From assembly GCA_016933055.1 (NCBI GenBank), contig JAFGBS010000019.1, positions 90,927-154,926 of the forward strand: 64,000 nucleotides of DNA, read 5' to 3'. Shown piece by piece: positions 36,586-45,891 of this stretch; the first letter of the stretch is position 1; the number at the start of each line of letters is the position of its first letter. The translations under genes and the position numbers were made by a program. Below the pieces are notes generated by a model that saw only the letters and a list, made by a program, of their open reading frames with translations, was not told the origin of the DNA and searched no databases. Source of the DNA: Promethearchaeota archaeon (GTDB taxonomy: Archaea > Asgardarchaeota > Lokiarchaeia > Sigyniarchaeales > Promethearchaeaceae).

Positions 36586-37212
36586 TTGGAAAAAGACAAA
36601 TTTTCTCTTGAGAAACTACAAATTCGTGAGATTTATATGACTGAAGTTAAAGAAGGACATTTCGTGATGATAGGAGATTTTATCGCCGGTGCAGAAGAAT
36701 ATGTGTATGAAGATCCATCCCGCATTCATGAAATTGATGGAAAACTTTACGCATCCATTTCGGGTAAAATCCATATTGATCCCGTAAAACGTACAATAAA
36801 TGTTGAAAATGATAAGATTGAATCCCGTGAAGTAAAACCAGGTGATTTAGTGGTAGGCCAAGTGGAATTCATGCGAAGATATACTGTTGGCTTGCGCATT
36901 TATATTATTAATGATCGTCACATCTTCGATGGGTCCTTATATGGCAATATTCATATTAGTAACATCAGCAAACAATATACCGAGAAAGTAGAGGAAGCCT
37001 ATAAAAAAACCGACATCGTGAGGGCTCGGGTCGTTGAACAATGGAATGATGAATTTGAATTAACGACAGATGCTCCTGATTTAGGTGTAATCTCGTGTTC
37101 TTGCAACATTTGTGGAACTACCATGAAAAGAACTGGTAGGAGAAATGTTGAATGTCCTTTCTGTGGAAATAAAGGATTGAGAAAATTATCGGATGATTTT
37201 CTCTCCGAATGA
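36586..37212 (+). CDS. csl4: Exosome RNA-binding subunit Csl4
   Basis: An N-terminal beta-barrel (V-K-E-G-H-F-V-M-I-G-D-F) leads into a central S1 domain (about residues 75-160) and a C-terminal zinc ribbon with C-N-I-C and C-P-F-C pairs. That is the archaeal Csl4 layout; it caps the RNA-degrading exosome ring. The start is uncertain: a TTG at 36586 gives 208 residues, while the ATG at 36637 removes 17 residues and fits known Csl4 N-termini about as well. It heads a csl4-unknown-rpo11 operon. Confidence 0.9.
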   Translation: MEKDKFSLEKLQIREIYMTEVKEGHFVMIGDFIAGAEEYVYEDPSRIHEIDGKLYASISGKIHIDPVKRTINVENDKIESREVKPGDLVVGQVEFMRRYTVGLRIYIINDRHIFDGSLYGNIHISNISKQYTEKVEEAYKKTDIVRARVVEQWNDEFELTTDAPDLGVISCSCNICGTTMKRTGRRNVECPFCGNKGLRKLSDDFLSE

Positions 37213-37241
37213 TATTCGTATTGCACTTGGAGAAAGAAAAA

Positions 37242-37550
37242 ATGGCAAAACATTCCAAAAAGAAAATACATTTCACTTTTATTGACCTCTCGGAAGCCGA
37301 AGCTTTTCTTGAATTAGTACAACGGAAAAAGATGTATGCAAATGTTACGGCAAATTTTTTTCCATCGGGAAAATTAGAATTAACACTGGTCGGATCTCCT
37401 GAGAACATCAAATTCAGTATCCAAAAACTAAAAAAATTACGTAAATCTCTTATACAATCCCCAAGTAAGATTAATACATTTTCAGAAGATGAAAGTGAGG
37501 ACATAGATCTTAAATTACAATTGAAAAAATTAAAATTTGAAGAATCCTAA
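37242..37550 (+). CDS. Small basic protein between csl4 and rpo11, unknown function
   Basis: About 102 residues starting M-A-K-H-S-K-K-K. An N-terminal alpha/beta stretch (I-H-F-T-F-I-D-L-S-E-A-E-A-F) is followed by a lysine-rich and then acidic tail. I chose the ATG at 37242, preceded by ggag at 37229-37232. An ATG at 37209 overlapping the csl4 stop (ATGA) would add 11 residues. The size and mixed alpha/beta pattern recall Pcc1- or Rpo11-like folds, but no motif settles it. The gene order suggests a link to transcription or RNA processing. Confidence 0.65.
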   Translation: MAKHSKKKIHFTFIDLSEAEAFLELVQRKKMYANVTANFFPSGKLELTLVGSPENIKFSIQKLKKLRKSLIQSPSKINTFSEDESEDIDLKLQLKKLKFEES

Positions 37551-37596
37551 AAACATTCTAATCTAATTTGAATAGTTGTTATTATCTTTAAGAGAA

Positions 37597-38004
37597 ATGG
37601 GTACAATGGCAGAAGAAAAACCTAATAAGATCGAAACCGAGGAAAAAAAGGAAAATTCGGAAGAGTTGGAAAACGATGATGATTTATTATCATTGGAAGA
37701 AGAAGAGGAAGAGCAGCTTAAAGACTATAAACACCTAAAAGCACGGTTGATGGACCAGAAGAAAGATACGTATCGTATAGAATTTATTGCTGCTTCTCAC
37801 GGATTTCTTAATTATTTGACAAATATTCTCCTTACGGAAAATGAAGTAGAATATGCGGCATATAAAAAAACTACCTTGGGAAATCCCATCATGACCATTA
37901 TTACAGATGGATCTACTCCGATAAAGAAAATTCTCCAAAATGCATGCAAAAAAATAGATGATGAATTAAAAGCTATTCAGAATGCATTTAAAGCTGAATT
38001 TTAA
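37597..38004 (+). CDS. rpo11: RNA polymerase subunit Rpo11 (RpoL) with acidic N-terminal extension
   Basis: Residues from about 50 onward are a clear Rpo11/Rpb11: I-E-F-I-A-A-S-H-G-F-L-N-Y-L, then E-V-E-Y-A-A-Y-K, then the C-terminal dimerisation helix. Rpo11 pairs with Rpo3 in polymerase assembly. Archaeal Rpo11 is normally about 90-100 residues; here some 45 very acidic, low-complexity residues (runs of Glu and Asp) precede the domain. Start choice between ATG 37597 and ATG 37606 is unsettled. It meets the following minus-strand gene at its stop. Confidence 0.88.
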   Translation: MGTMAEEKPNKIETEEKKENSEELENDDDLLSLEEEEEEQLKDYKHLKARLMDQKKDTYRIEFIAASHGFLNYLTNILLTENEVEYAAYKKTTLGNPIMTIITDGSTPIKKILQNACKKIDDELKAIQNAFKAEF

Positions 38005-38396
38005 GTAAGTGTCTTTTTTTCTGTTAATTTTACAATAGCAAACGTGGTGACAAGGTCTATTATTAATCCGTAGCCAATACCGGCAAAAAAATACGTCAAT
38101 GTAACTGCTTGTTGTAAAAATGAAAAACTTACAGAAATTAAGGCTCCTAATAGTACACCTCTTAGTACGGCTTCGATAATTCGATACTTCTCGTTCAAGA
38201 AATGGAACTCACCGGCAAATCCAATTACTAATCCCATTATCAAGCGATTATACCATGCTCCGAGTAAATAAATCGAAGCACTGGGTAAGGGAGATGGTGG
38301 CATACGCATTCTTACACCAAGAATACAAAAAATCCCCAAGAGCGACCCTAATAGGGTACTAATCAAAGTTCGTAGGTATATTTTCTTCATATGCAT
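38001..38396 (-). CDS. Small integral membrane protein, unknown
   Basis: 131 residues with four probable membrane helices (about residues 10-27, 42-62, 75-100 and 105-122) and a basic N-terminus (M-H-M-K-K). No signature motif is seen. It is convergent with rpo11, the stops overlapping by 4 bases. Composition and length suit a genuine membrane protein, but the function is unknown. Confidence 0.65.
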   Translation of the reverse strand: MHMKKIYLRTLISTLLGSLLGIFCILGVRMRMPPSPLPSASIYLLGAWYNRLIMGLVIGFAGEFHFLNEKYRIIEAVLRGVLLGALISVSFSFLQQAVTLTYFFAGIGYGLIIDLVTTFAIVKLTEKKTLT

Positions 38397-38497
38397 AAGA
38401 TACCCTAGTGGTTTTTAATTCTCCCGTTTTACTAAAAAAAGTGTTAATGAAAATATTTGGATGATAGGGATATCATAAATGAGAGGTAATAAAGAGA

Positions 38498-38929
38498 TTG
38501 AGTGAGTATTCTAAATTGTTGGAAGGAATAGAATCTATAGAAATTGCCGCAAAACATAAAGGATTAGCTAAATTGGGGGATGAGATAGTAAATATGGTCT
38601 ATTCCCTTGGTGTATCATTATTTTTAACCCATCCGACGGGAGAAAAAGTCAATGCCAGTATTTTAGCTGAATCCATGAAAAGATCCGGATTACGACATCT
38701 CGCAAAATCACGGGCGAATGCCCATTCTATTGCAGATAGCGCTGAAGCTATTATAGCATACGCTTTCTTACAGCAAAAAATAACAATATCAGAGTTAGTA
38801 GAGAAAATCCTTCATGGGATTGGAAAAAAGGATTATCCATGGCAAAACACTCAAATGAAGCGAGAAGCCGATATTAACGCATTAACTGAATTATTGTTTT
38901 TCATTAAATCTCTATATTTTGCCGATTAA
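38498..38929 (+). CDS. Archaeal RNase III-family protein
   Basis: 143 residues with the single-domain ribonuclease III pattern L-A-K-L-G-D-E-I-V-N (about 24-33) and D-S-A-E-A-I-I-A-Y (about 81-89). The Asp and Glu there are candidate metal ligands. It lacks a double-stranded-RNA-binding domain, like bacterial Mini-III. The start is TTG at 38498, supported by gagaggt at 38481-38487; no in-frame ATG is suitably placed. A role in stable-RNA maturation is inferred from the family. Confidence 0.7.
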   Translation: MSEYSKLLEGIESIEIAAKHKGLAKLGDEIVNMVYSLGVSLFLTHPTGEKVNASILAESMKRSGLRHLAKSRANAHSIADSAEAIIAYAFLQQKITISELVEKILHGIGKKDYPWQNTQMKREADINALTELLFFIKSLYFAD

Positions 38930-38979
38930 GTATTATATTTTAAAGGGAAATACATCGTCTAATTGAGGATGATTACAGA

Positions 38980-41109
38980 ATGAACCAACCGCTAGGGTAT
39001 ACTGGGAAAATATTATGGGTTGATCTAAGTACCAAAGAAATTCGTGAAGAATCGCCCGAGGAAAAGATCTATCGTTTTTATCTGGGAGGATATGGATTAG
39101 GTGTATATTATGTGTATAATCATATCAAACCCAGTTGTGATCCTTTAGGACCGGATAACATACTCGGTTTTTGTCCCGGACTGTTTACAGGAAGTGCTGC
39201 TCCCATGTCAGGAAGGTATGTTGTCTGCGCAAAAAGCCCATTAACTGGGAAAGGAATCCGGAAAGACGGTTCAACAGGGACAGGGGGATGGGGGAATGCA
39301 AATTCTGGGGGTAAGTTTGGACCTGCTATACGAAGAGGAGGCTTTGATGGTATATTTTTTAAGGGAGTATCAAAACAACCAGTATATTTATTGATTCATA
39401 ATAATTCTATTACTATCGAACATGCAGATGAAATATGGGGCAAAGATTGTGTAGAATCTGAGGAATTTCTTAAAAATAAGCACGGAAAAACATGTGAGGT
39501 TGCTTCCATAGGTCCAGCAGGAGAAAATTTAAGTTTAGTTTCGGGAATTGTTACGGATGAAGGTCGTATTGCAGCTCGTAGTGGATTAGGGGCAGTAATG
39601 GGATCCAAAAAACTGAAGGCAGTTTGTATTTCAGGCAAAACTCAAATGCACTATTATGATAAAAAACGAATGCTTGAAATGGCCAAAGCATATGGAAAAA
39701 CGATCCAATCTTATGTCAAGAGTAAAATAATGAATAAGTTCATTCCCATGTTAGATTACATAACACCGCTATCTAGAATCTTGAATATCGATATGCAAAG
39801 TGCGGGGGGGTCGGGAGAAAGTTTAGCAAGAATGACAACGGTAGGTCTTGGTGGATCGGGTCTGGGTACAACTATATCTAATGTAATGAGCTCTCAATCC
39901 GGAGATTCCCCGGTTAAAAATTTTAAAGGAGTCGGACATAAAGACTTTCCCATGAAAAAGGCTATGAAATTACGAGGAAAACGCGTGAAATCTTTTATGA
40001 AAAAGCGATATGGATGTTTTGCCTGTCCTGTACGATGCGGTGCCATTTTAGAATATGAGGGGTTACCATATTCAAAAAAAACGACCCACCGTCCCGAATA
40101 TGAAACCACAAGTTCGTTTGGGTCGTTGATTTTATGTGATGATTTAGATGCATTATTCAAAATCAACGAATTTTTAAATCGAGTTGGTATGGATTCCATC
40201 TCTGCAGGGAACATTGTTGCTTATGTGATGGAATGCGTAGAGAAACATATATTAAATCAACAAGATTTCAAATGTTCAAAATATTCTGAAGGATTTTTAC
40301 CCACATGGGGGGACTCCGATGCAGTATTATCATTATTGGAATTGATCGTAAACAGAGAAGGAATTGGTGATACATTAGCGGACGGTACCTTATTAGCTTC
40401 GAAAAAGATTGCAGGGACATCGGAATTTGTTATGCATTGTAATGGACAAGAATTACCTATGCATGACCCTCGCTACAATCCCAGCATCGGATTGACTTAT
40501 ATTACAGACCCTACGCCCGGTAGGCATACAGCAGGAACAATGGATACCGAAGGGGGTTTGGGATTGAATTATTTCATTAAAGAAATTGATTTCGAAAATT
40601 CCAAGGATCCCGAAGAAAAAGCCAGTTTATCAGCAAAAGTGGTACAATTCCATCAAGTATACGAAGCACTAGGAATTTGCATGTTTGCAGTCAATTTCGC
40701 TCAATATCCGTTACTTGAATTCATTCAATCCGCTACGGGATGGGAAATAACTCCATCCGAAATACTGAATATTGGACATCGCATTCAAACCCTACGACAA
40801 ATGTTTAATGCCAGAGAAGGAGCGATCCGACATGAAATTAGCCAACGGGTTATCGGAAATCCTCCTCTCACTAAAGGTCCAACAAAAAAAGTAAGCTTGG
40901 ATTTGGAGATAATGGCACAATCCTATTATGAAGAAATGGGTTATGCTAAAGATGGACTCCCCTTAGAAGAAACCTTGAGAAACTTAAAATTGGATTTCTG
41001 TATACCTGATTTAGCAATATCTGAAGGTACTGCCAAACCATTAGTAAATCAATGGTTGGAGAAAGAAGGAAAAACCGCCTATTTCGGAAAAAGATATAAA
41101 AAAGAATAA
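38980..41109 (+). CDS. aor: Aldehyde:ferredoxin oxidoreductase, tungsten-containing
   Basis: 709 residues with the AOR N-terminal domain (G-Y-T-G-K-I-L-W-V-D-L) and pterin-binding G-R-Y-V-V-C-A-K-S-P-L-T-G. The iron-sulfur region C-F-A-C-P-V-R-C-G is near 346-354, with a distal cysteine expected further on. It oxidises aldehydes to acids with ferredoxin as acceptor, using a tungsten-bispterin cofactor. A Gly-rich T-G-G-W-G-N-A-N-S-G-G stretch follows the pterin motif as usual. It is alone in its unit; the partner may be the ferredoxin pool. Confidence 0.93.
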   Translation: MNQPLGYTGKILWVDLSTKEIREESPEEKIYRFYLGGYGLGVYYVYNHIKPSCDPLGPDNILGFCPGLFTGSAAPMSGRYVVCAKSPLTGKGIRKDGSTGTGGWGNANSGGKFGPAIRRGGFDGIFFKGVSKQPVYLLIHNNSITIEHADEIWGKDCVESEEFLKNKHGKTCEVASIGPAGENLSLVSGIVTDEGRIAARSGLGAVMGSKKLKAVCISGKTQMHYYDKKRMLEMAKAYGKTIQSYVKSKIMNKFIPMLDYITPLSRILNIDMQSAGGSGESLARMTTVGLGGSGLGTTISNVMSSQSGDSPVKNFKGVGHKDFPMKKAMKLRGKRVKSFMKKRYGCFACPVRCGAILEYEGLPYSKKTTHRPEYETTSSFGSLILCDDLDALFKINEFLNRVGMDSISAGNIVAYVMECVEKHILNQQDFKCSKYSEGFLPTWGDSDAVLSLLELIVNREGIGDTLADGTLLASKKIAGTSEFVMHCNGQELPMHDPRYNPSIGLTYITDPTPGRHTAGTMDTEGGLGLNYFIKEIDFENSKDPEEKASLSAKVVQFHQVYEALGICMFAVNFAQYPLLEFIQSATGWEITPSEILNIGHRIQTLRQMFNAREGAIRHEISQRVIGNPPLTKGPTKKVSLDLEIMAQSYYEEMGYAKDGLPLEETLRNLKLDFCIPDLAISEGTAKPLVNQWLEKEGKTAYFGKRYKKE

Positions 41110-41185
41110 AAACGGTATCACGCGTGTGGAATATCCCAAATAAGGCAGTAAATTATTTTCCAACAGGTATTTAACGACAATTCTC

Positions 41186-42592
41186 CTATTTCCTTTCCTT
41201 TAGAACACGATACGCTTCCCAAATGGAATTAAATCCGATATCTTCTCCCCATCCATATGCTGAAACATAATCTCCTATTAAAAAACAATTATCTATTCCC
41301 GGAATCTGGGTTTTGGGTCGAATATCTTTGTATTGGGTTGTGCTAATGAATGTATTATCTACCAGTTCATGTACTTTAACCCGTTCAAATTCAAGATTTT
41401 CCTTAAGTTTCGGATACATGGAATAAATTCTGTCTTTTAATTCCGTTATTCGTTTATCCAAAAAGTCCGAATCTTTAATGTTATCGGGATGTACTGGGGA
41501 GAACACCGTAAAGAGGAGTTTACCAGGCGGTGCAACTGAATCTTCCACGTTAGAGAGAAAAATACCGTATGCATCCGGATTTTCAATATACAATAAACTG
41601 CGACCTTTATAGGGACGATTAGATACTGCAATATCCATCGAAATGCCAGAAATTGGTAACAATTTATCGATGAAATTTCTGATTTCTGGATCCAATAGGT
41701 TTTCATTTTCTTGCTCAAATAATCGAGGTATACGTTTCGGTGGTAAGGCTAAAACGAAATTTCTCGCTTGATATTTGCCCTTGTCCGTGATTAACACTCT
41801 GCCTTCAATGCGATTTTCATCATTTTCTTCAAATAGAATTTGTTTGGATTCGCATTCCAACAGTATTTTTCCATTCCGTTGAATCACTTCCACAAACCGA
41901 TCGATGATCGTTTGCCAACCTCCTTCCGGATACCCGAATAAGACCGGTTGCTTGGAACTCCATTTTATCGCCCGTAAAACTTCTCCTGCAGACACCAGAT
42001 CTGGGTAAGGGCAATACATGAGAGCTCCTGCAGCCAGTTTTAAATAATGAGCAGAGGTCTCATTCATTTTTTTACTTTCGTTAAATTCTTGAAGAGATTT
42101 ATCACACATATCTTCATAAGTGCATTTAAACCCGCTTGTGAAAATCCGAATGAGTTTCCATACTCCAAAATAGTCGCTTTTGCGCATCTGATTAATATTT
42201 CGGGGTACTGAGATCCATCCTTGCTTAAAATACTTCAATTTGGATTGTTCATAAAGATTCGGTTTTAGTTTTTTGGTTTCTTCCTTACCTAGATATAAAT
42301 GATAATGACGGATCGGATGAATCATAATTCTTCTGTAATTTTCATGTTTCATAGCGCGTAAAACATCATTTAAGGGATTCTTCCATCCAAACTTCAACAA
42401 ATGATAAGGCTTTTCATCCAAAATGAACCCCTTTTTCTGGGTAGTTCGTGACCGCCCTCCGACTTCAGATTCTTTTTCTACTAATAAAACACGAGACCCC
42501 TCAAATGAGAGTAATGCTGCCATTCCAAGTCCAGTTAAGCCTCCTCCGATTACAATATAATCCCACACTTCATCAGATTCTGCATTATCCAC
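41186..42592 (-). CDS. FAD-dependent oxidoreductase of the phytoene-desaturase/amine-oxidase superfamily
   Basis: The N-terminus has the dinucleotide-binding G-G-G-L-T-G-L-G and the E-K-E-S-E-V-G-G-R-S-R-T extension typical of this superfamily. The C-terminal FAD contact is F-L-I-G-D-Y-V-S-A-Y-G-W-G-E-D. Length 468 is usual. Family members desaturate or saturate isoprenoids or oxidise amines. The substrate cannot be told from the sequence. Saturation of a lipid or dolichol isoprenoid would fit an archaeon but is only a guess. Confidence 0.82.
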   Translation of the reverse strand: MDNAESDEVWDYIVIGGGLTGLGMAALLSFEGSRVLLVEKESEVGGRSRTTQKKGFILDEKPYHLLKFGWKNPLNDVLRAMKHENYRRIMIHPIRHYHLYLGKEETKKLKPNLYEQSKLKYFKQGWISVPRNINQMRKSDYFGVWKLIRIFTSGFKCTYEDMCDKSLQEFNESKKMNETSAHYLKLAAGALMYCPYPDLVSAGEVLRAIKWSSKQPVLFGYPEGGWQTIIDRFVEVIQRNGKILLECESKQILFEENDENRIEGRVLITDKGKYQARNFVLALPPKRIPRLFEQENENLLDPEIRNFIDKLLPISGISMDIAVSNRPYKGRSLLYIENPDAYGIFLSNVEDSVAPPGKLLFTVFSPVHPDNIKDSDFLDKRITELKDRIYSMYPKLKENLEFERVKVHELVDNTFISTTQYKDIRPKTQIPGIDNCFLIGDYVSAYGWGEDIGFNSIWEAYRVLKERK

Positions 42593-42814
42593 GATAATCG
42601 CCTTGGTTTTTTACGAAATTGAAAACAACAATCCTTACTTAATTGTAGGTTCTTTGGATTTATATATATGAGGTTCTTTTGGGTGATGGGAGTGCAATGG
42701 GAGAAAAGTAAACTGAAGTGTACACCTTGAGATGGATCCTAAAATTGTGACCTTAAAAGAATGTCGTATGGTTGTGCACTGAAGAGAAAAAAGAATTGAA
42801 AAAAATGATGTATT

Positions 42815-44119
42815 TTATGTTCTTATTCCAAGAACTACGCCGACTGCTACTGTTCTACCCATATCTCGAACAGCAATTCTTCCAAGCTCCGGAAAGTCCT
42901 TGAAATTCTCAATACACGCTTTCTTAATGGGAGAGAGTTTGACTACTGCTGCATCATTCTTCTTTAAGAATTGTGGATTTTCTTCGGTTACTTGGTTCGT
43001 TCGTGGATCTAATTTTTTAGATAATTCCACGAATTTGAATGCAATTTGTAAGGTATGGGAATGCACAACAGGAGTATATCCCAATGCAATAGCGGTGGGG
43101 TGGAAGATTACAATAATCTGTGCTGTTATATTCTCGCCCGGGTTAACAACGTTGCATGGTTTACCCGCATGACTAACAACATCTCCTCGATGGAAATCTT
43201 TAATGGTAGCGCCTCGGACATTAAATCCTATGTTATCACCCGGAATTGCTTCGTTCTGACTTTCATGATGCATTTCAATAGAACGGACTTCACCAACGAA
43301 ACCTCCCGGATTGACCATTACTTTATCTCCCACTTTCATAACACCTGTTTCAACACGACCAACTGGTACAACTCCTGCACCCTTGATTTTATATACATCT
43401 TGAACGGGGAGACGAAGTTCTTTATCCGTTGGTTTTTCAGGAACAGAAAACTTGTCTAAAGCTTCCATTAAGGTTGGTCCTTTATACCAATCCATTTTAG
43501 AGGAGCGTTCCACTAAATTGTCACCCTCAAGGGCTGATACTGGTACAAAATTAATGTCATCCGTTTTGTAACCAACAATTTTCAGTAGATTTTTGGTCTC
43601 TGCAACGACTTCATTATATCTGTCTTCTTTATACCCCCATGAGTTGTCATCTGCTTTATTAACAGCAACGACAAGCTGTTTGACACCAAGTGTTTTAGCA
43701 AGGAAGGCATGCTCTCTTGTTTGACCGATATCACCGATTCCAGATTCAAATTCACCTTTTTTACCTGAAACTACGAGGATGGCTGCATCTGCTTGTGAAG
43801 CCCCGGTAATCATATTCTTAACGAAGTCCGCATGACCGGGAGCATCAATGATTGTGAAATAATAATTTCCGGTTTCGAACTTTCTAAAAGTGAGGTCAAT
43901 TGTAATACCACGTTTACGTTCCTCTTGTAGGGCATCGAAAAAGAATGCATACTTCCAAGATTCACGGTCAAGGTCTTTTGCAAGCTTCTCCAATTCTCTT
44001 GCTTCACGGTCTGTAACGGCTCCAGCCGAAACAAGAACATGACCCATTAGCGTGCTTTTTCCATGGTCAATGTGACCAATGACCACCAGATTCATGTGTG
44101 GCTTATCTTTTTTAGACAT
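42815..44119 (-). CDS. tuf: Translation elongation factor EF-1alpha
   Basis: A 434-residue GTPase that brings aminoacyl-tRNA to the ribosome. G1 G-H-I-D-H-G-K-S-T is at about 15-23, G3 D-A-P-G-H and G4 N-K-A-D are present, and the A-archaeal/eukaryotic switch insert (D-R-E-S-W-K-Y-A-F-F-F-D) is visible. Domains II and III are complete. The sequence is highly conserved and is the best single gene here for placing the organism. Confidence 0.97.
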   Translation of the reverse strand: MSKKDKPHMNLVVIGHIDHGKSTLMGHVLVSAGAVTDREARELEKLAKDLDRESWKYAFFFDALQEERKRGITIDLTFRKFETGNYYFTIIDAPGHADFVKNMITGASQADAAILVVSGKKGEFESGIGDIGQTREHAFLAKTLGVKQLVVAVNKADDNSWGYKEDRYNEVVAETKNLLKIVGYKTDDINFVPVSALEGDNLVERSSKMDWYKGPTLMEALDKFSVPEKPTDKELRLPVQDVYKIKGAGVVPVGRVETGVMKVGDKVMVNPGGFVGEVRSIEMHHESQNEAIPGDNIGFNVRGATIKDFHRGDVVSHAGKPCNVVNPGENITAQIIVIFHPTAIALGYTPVVHSHTLQIAFKFVELSKKLDPRTNQVTEENPQFLKKNDAAVVKLSPIKKACIENFKDFPELGRIAVRDMGRTVAVGVVLGIRT

Positions 44120-44348
44120 ATTAACACCAATAACTACGTTAATGTAATTTATTCTTTAGTCTAGAGTGACTATTACCCTTTTTCTATACATGCTTTTTTA
44201 ATAAATTTTCGAAATCTCACGATACAAATCGCTAATTTTCAGCTTTGGGTAACTATTAGCTAGCACGATCTCTAATAAAGTTGTAGGTATAAAATTGAAT
44301 TTTAATTACTTCCACAACCGTCAAAATAGAATAAAGCAGACAAAATCC

Positions 44349-44807
44349 TTAATATCGATTCAATCGTTGTAGAACCGCATTTAATCTGGAAAGGTCAATT
44401 TTATTATGGTGATAGATTCGAACGGGAACAATAGCACGAGGGCGGATGCGGTCTCGCAACACAAATTCATTACCACATCGGGGTTTAGGAATCATTAAAT
44501 CGGGATTAAACACACGCACGATGTGAATATAAAGAGTAATATAACCTCCGTGTTGTAGACATTTCTGAACATGTCGACATTGCTTATTGCGAATTTTTCC
44601 GATTGTCCAATCAATCCATACCTTGATTTCCCGTCGGGGACATAAAAAAACTAGTGCTTGATTCCGATCCTCCTCAGAATCGTAACAATAGGTAGTTCGA
44701 TAGGGTTGTAAGAACTTCCGTGGTTGTGTAGATATATGGAATAAGTAGGAATACAGTTTAGATTTCTTGGTTTTTCTCTTTCGAGTGTGTTTCTTTTTGT
44801 GGGACAT
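44349..44807 (-). CDS. Strongly basic protein of unknown function
   Basis: 152 residues from the ATG at 44807; an upstream ATG would add 10. The N-terminus is Lys/Arg-rich (M-S-H-K-K-K-H-T-R-K-R-K). The rest contains several cysteines and many His, Arg and Tyr residues, with a C-terminal H-H-N-K-I-D-L-S-R-L. Net charge is very positive, suggesting nucleic-acid binding. No named domain is recognised. It is divergent from the radical-SAM gene and lies behind EF-1alpha on the same strand. Confidence 0.55.
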   Translation of the reverse strand: MSHKKKHTRKRKTKKSKLYSYLFHISTQPRKFLQPYRTTYCYDSEEDRNQALVFLCPRREIKVWIDWTIGKIRNKQCRHVQKCLQHGGYITLYIHIVRVFNPDLMIPKPRCGNEFVLRDRIRPRAIVPVRIYHHNKIDLSRLNAVLQRLNRY

Positions 44808-44985
44808 ACGTGAAGAGTCCCCAAGATAACAGAACAAAAACAGCCATTATTCAAATAATAGGCATCTTCTGATTAAAAACTACGTATTAGAACACCAATT
44901 CTCCGTTAATTTTTAATTTTATAAAACAACCAAGAGGAAATTACTTATTTTCTCTTTTCTTTATGGTAGTACCGAGGGATCAGAC

Positions 44986-45891
44986 ATGCTTACACAATTG
45001 CATTTACTCTTGACTTATACGTGTAATTATGAATGTGATCATTGCTTTTTATATTGCAATCCCAGTTCCAAGGGCACATTTACCTTAAAACAAATTCGTC
45101 ACATATTAGATGAAGCATTTAAGATAAAAACCATCGAATGGATATATTTTGAGGGTGGTGAACCTTTTTTATATTACCCATTGCTGGTAGAAGGAGTAAA
45201 ACTGGCGAGGGACTACGGATTTAAGGTAGGAATTGTTACAAATTCATATTGGGCAACAAATGAGGAAGATGCTGAGCTTTGGCTACATAATATCGCAAAA
45301 AGTGGCGTTACGGCAATGGAAATCAGTAATGATGATTTCCATTTCGTTGACGATGATAGAAACCTTCCCATAATTGCTCAAAAAGTAGCGGAAAAACTGA
45401 GAATACCCTCAATAAGTACTATTACGATTGATAAACCTGAGATTGATTTGCATTCTAAGGAAGCAAAAAATAAAGGGAGTGCCATTATGAAAGGAGGAGC
45501 AGTATTCCGCGGACGGGCAGTAGAAAAACTTATATTTGGATTACCAACTCGCCCGTGGGAAACTTTAAATGAATGTCCGTATGAAGACTTAGAAGGATTA
45601 GGGCGAGTTCATTTGGATTCTTTCGGAAATGTGCAAATCTGTCAAGGATTAAGTATCGGAAATTTTCTCGAAACTCCCTTAAACGAGATAATCAGGGATT
45701 ATGATCCGCGTAAGCACCCTATTTGTGGTCCGCTACTTGAGGGGGGTCCCGCGCAACTGGTCAGACAATACCATTTAGACCATGAATCGGAGTATGTGGA
45801 TGAATGTCATTTATGCTACCTTATGCGAAAAAGTCTGATTGATAAATTTCCCAAATTCCTTACCCCGAGACAAGTTTATGGTCTCGAGTGA
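44986..45891 (+). CDS. Radical SAM protein
   Basis: The iron-sulfur triad C-N-Y-E-C-D-H-C is at residues 13-20, followed by F-E-G-G-E-P-F (SAM-binding G-G-E motif). The C-terminus has further cysteines (C-P-Y, I-C-Q-G, C-H-L-C) resembling a SPASM/twitch cluster site. It would use a reductively generated adenosyl radical, possibly for peptide or protein modification; the substrate is unknown. Its end overlaps the convergent MFS gene by 16 bases. Confidence 0.85.
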   Translation: MLTQLHLLLTYTCNYECDHCFLYCNPSSKGTFTLKQIRHILDEAFKIKTIEWIYFEGGEPFLYYPLLVEGVKLARDYGFKVGIVTNSYWATNEEDAELWLHNIAKSGVTAMEISNDDFHFVDDDRNLPIIAQKVAEKLRIPSISTITIDKPEIDLHSKEAKNKGSAIMKGGAVFRGRAVEKLIFGLPTRPWETLNECPYEDLEGLGRVHLDSFGNVQICQGLSIGNFLETPLNEIIRDYDPRKHPICGPLLEGGPAQLVRQYHLDHESEYVDECHLCYLMRKSLIDKFPKFLTPRQVYGLE

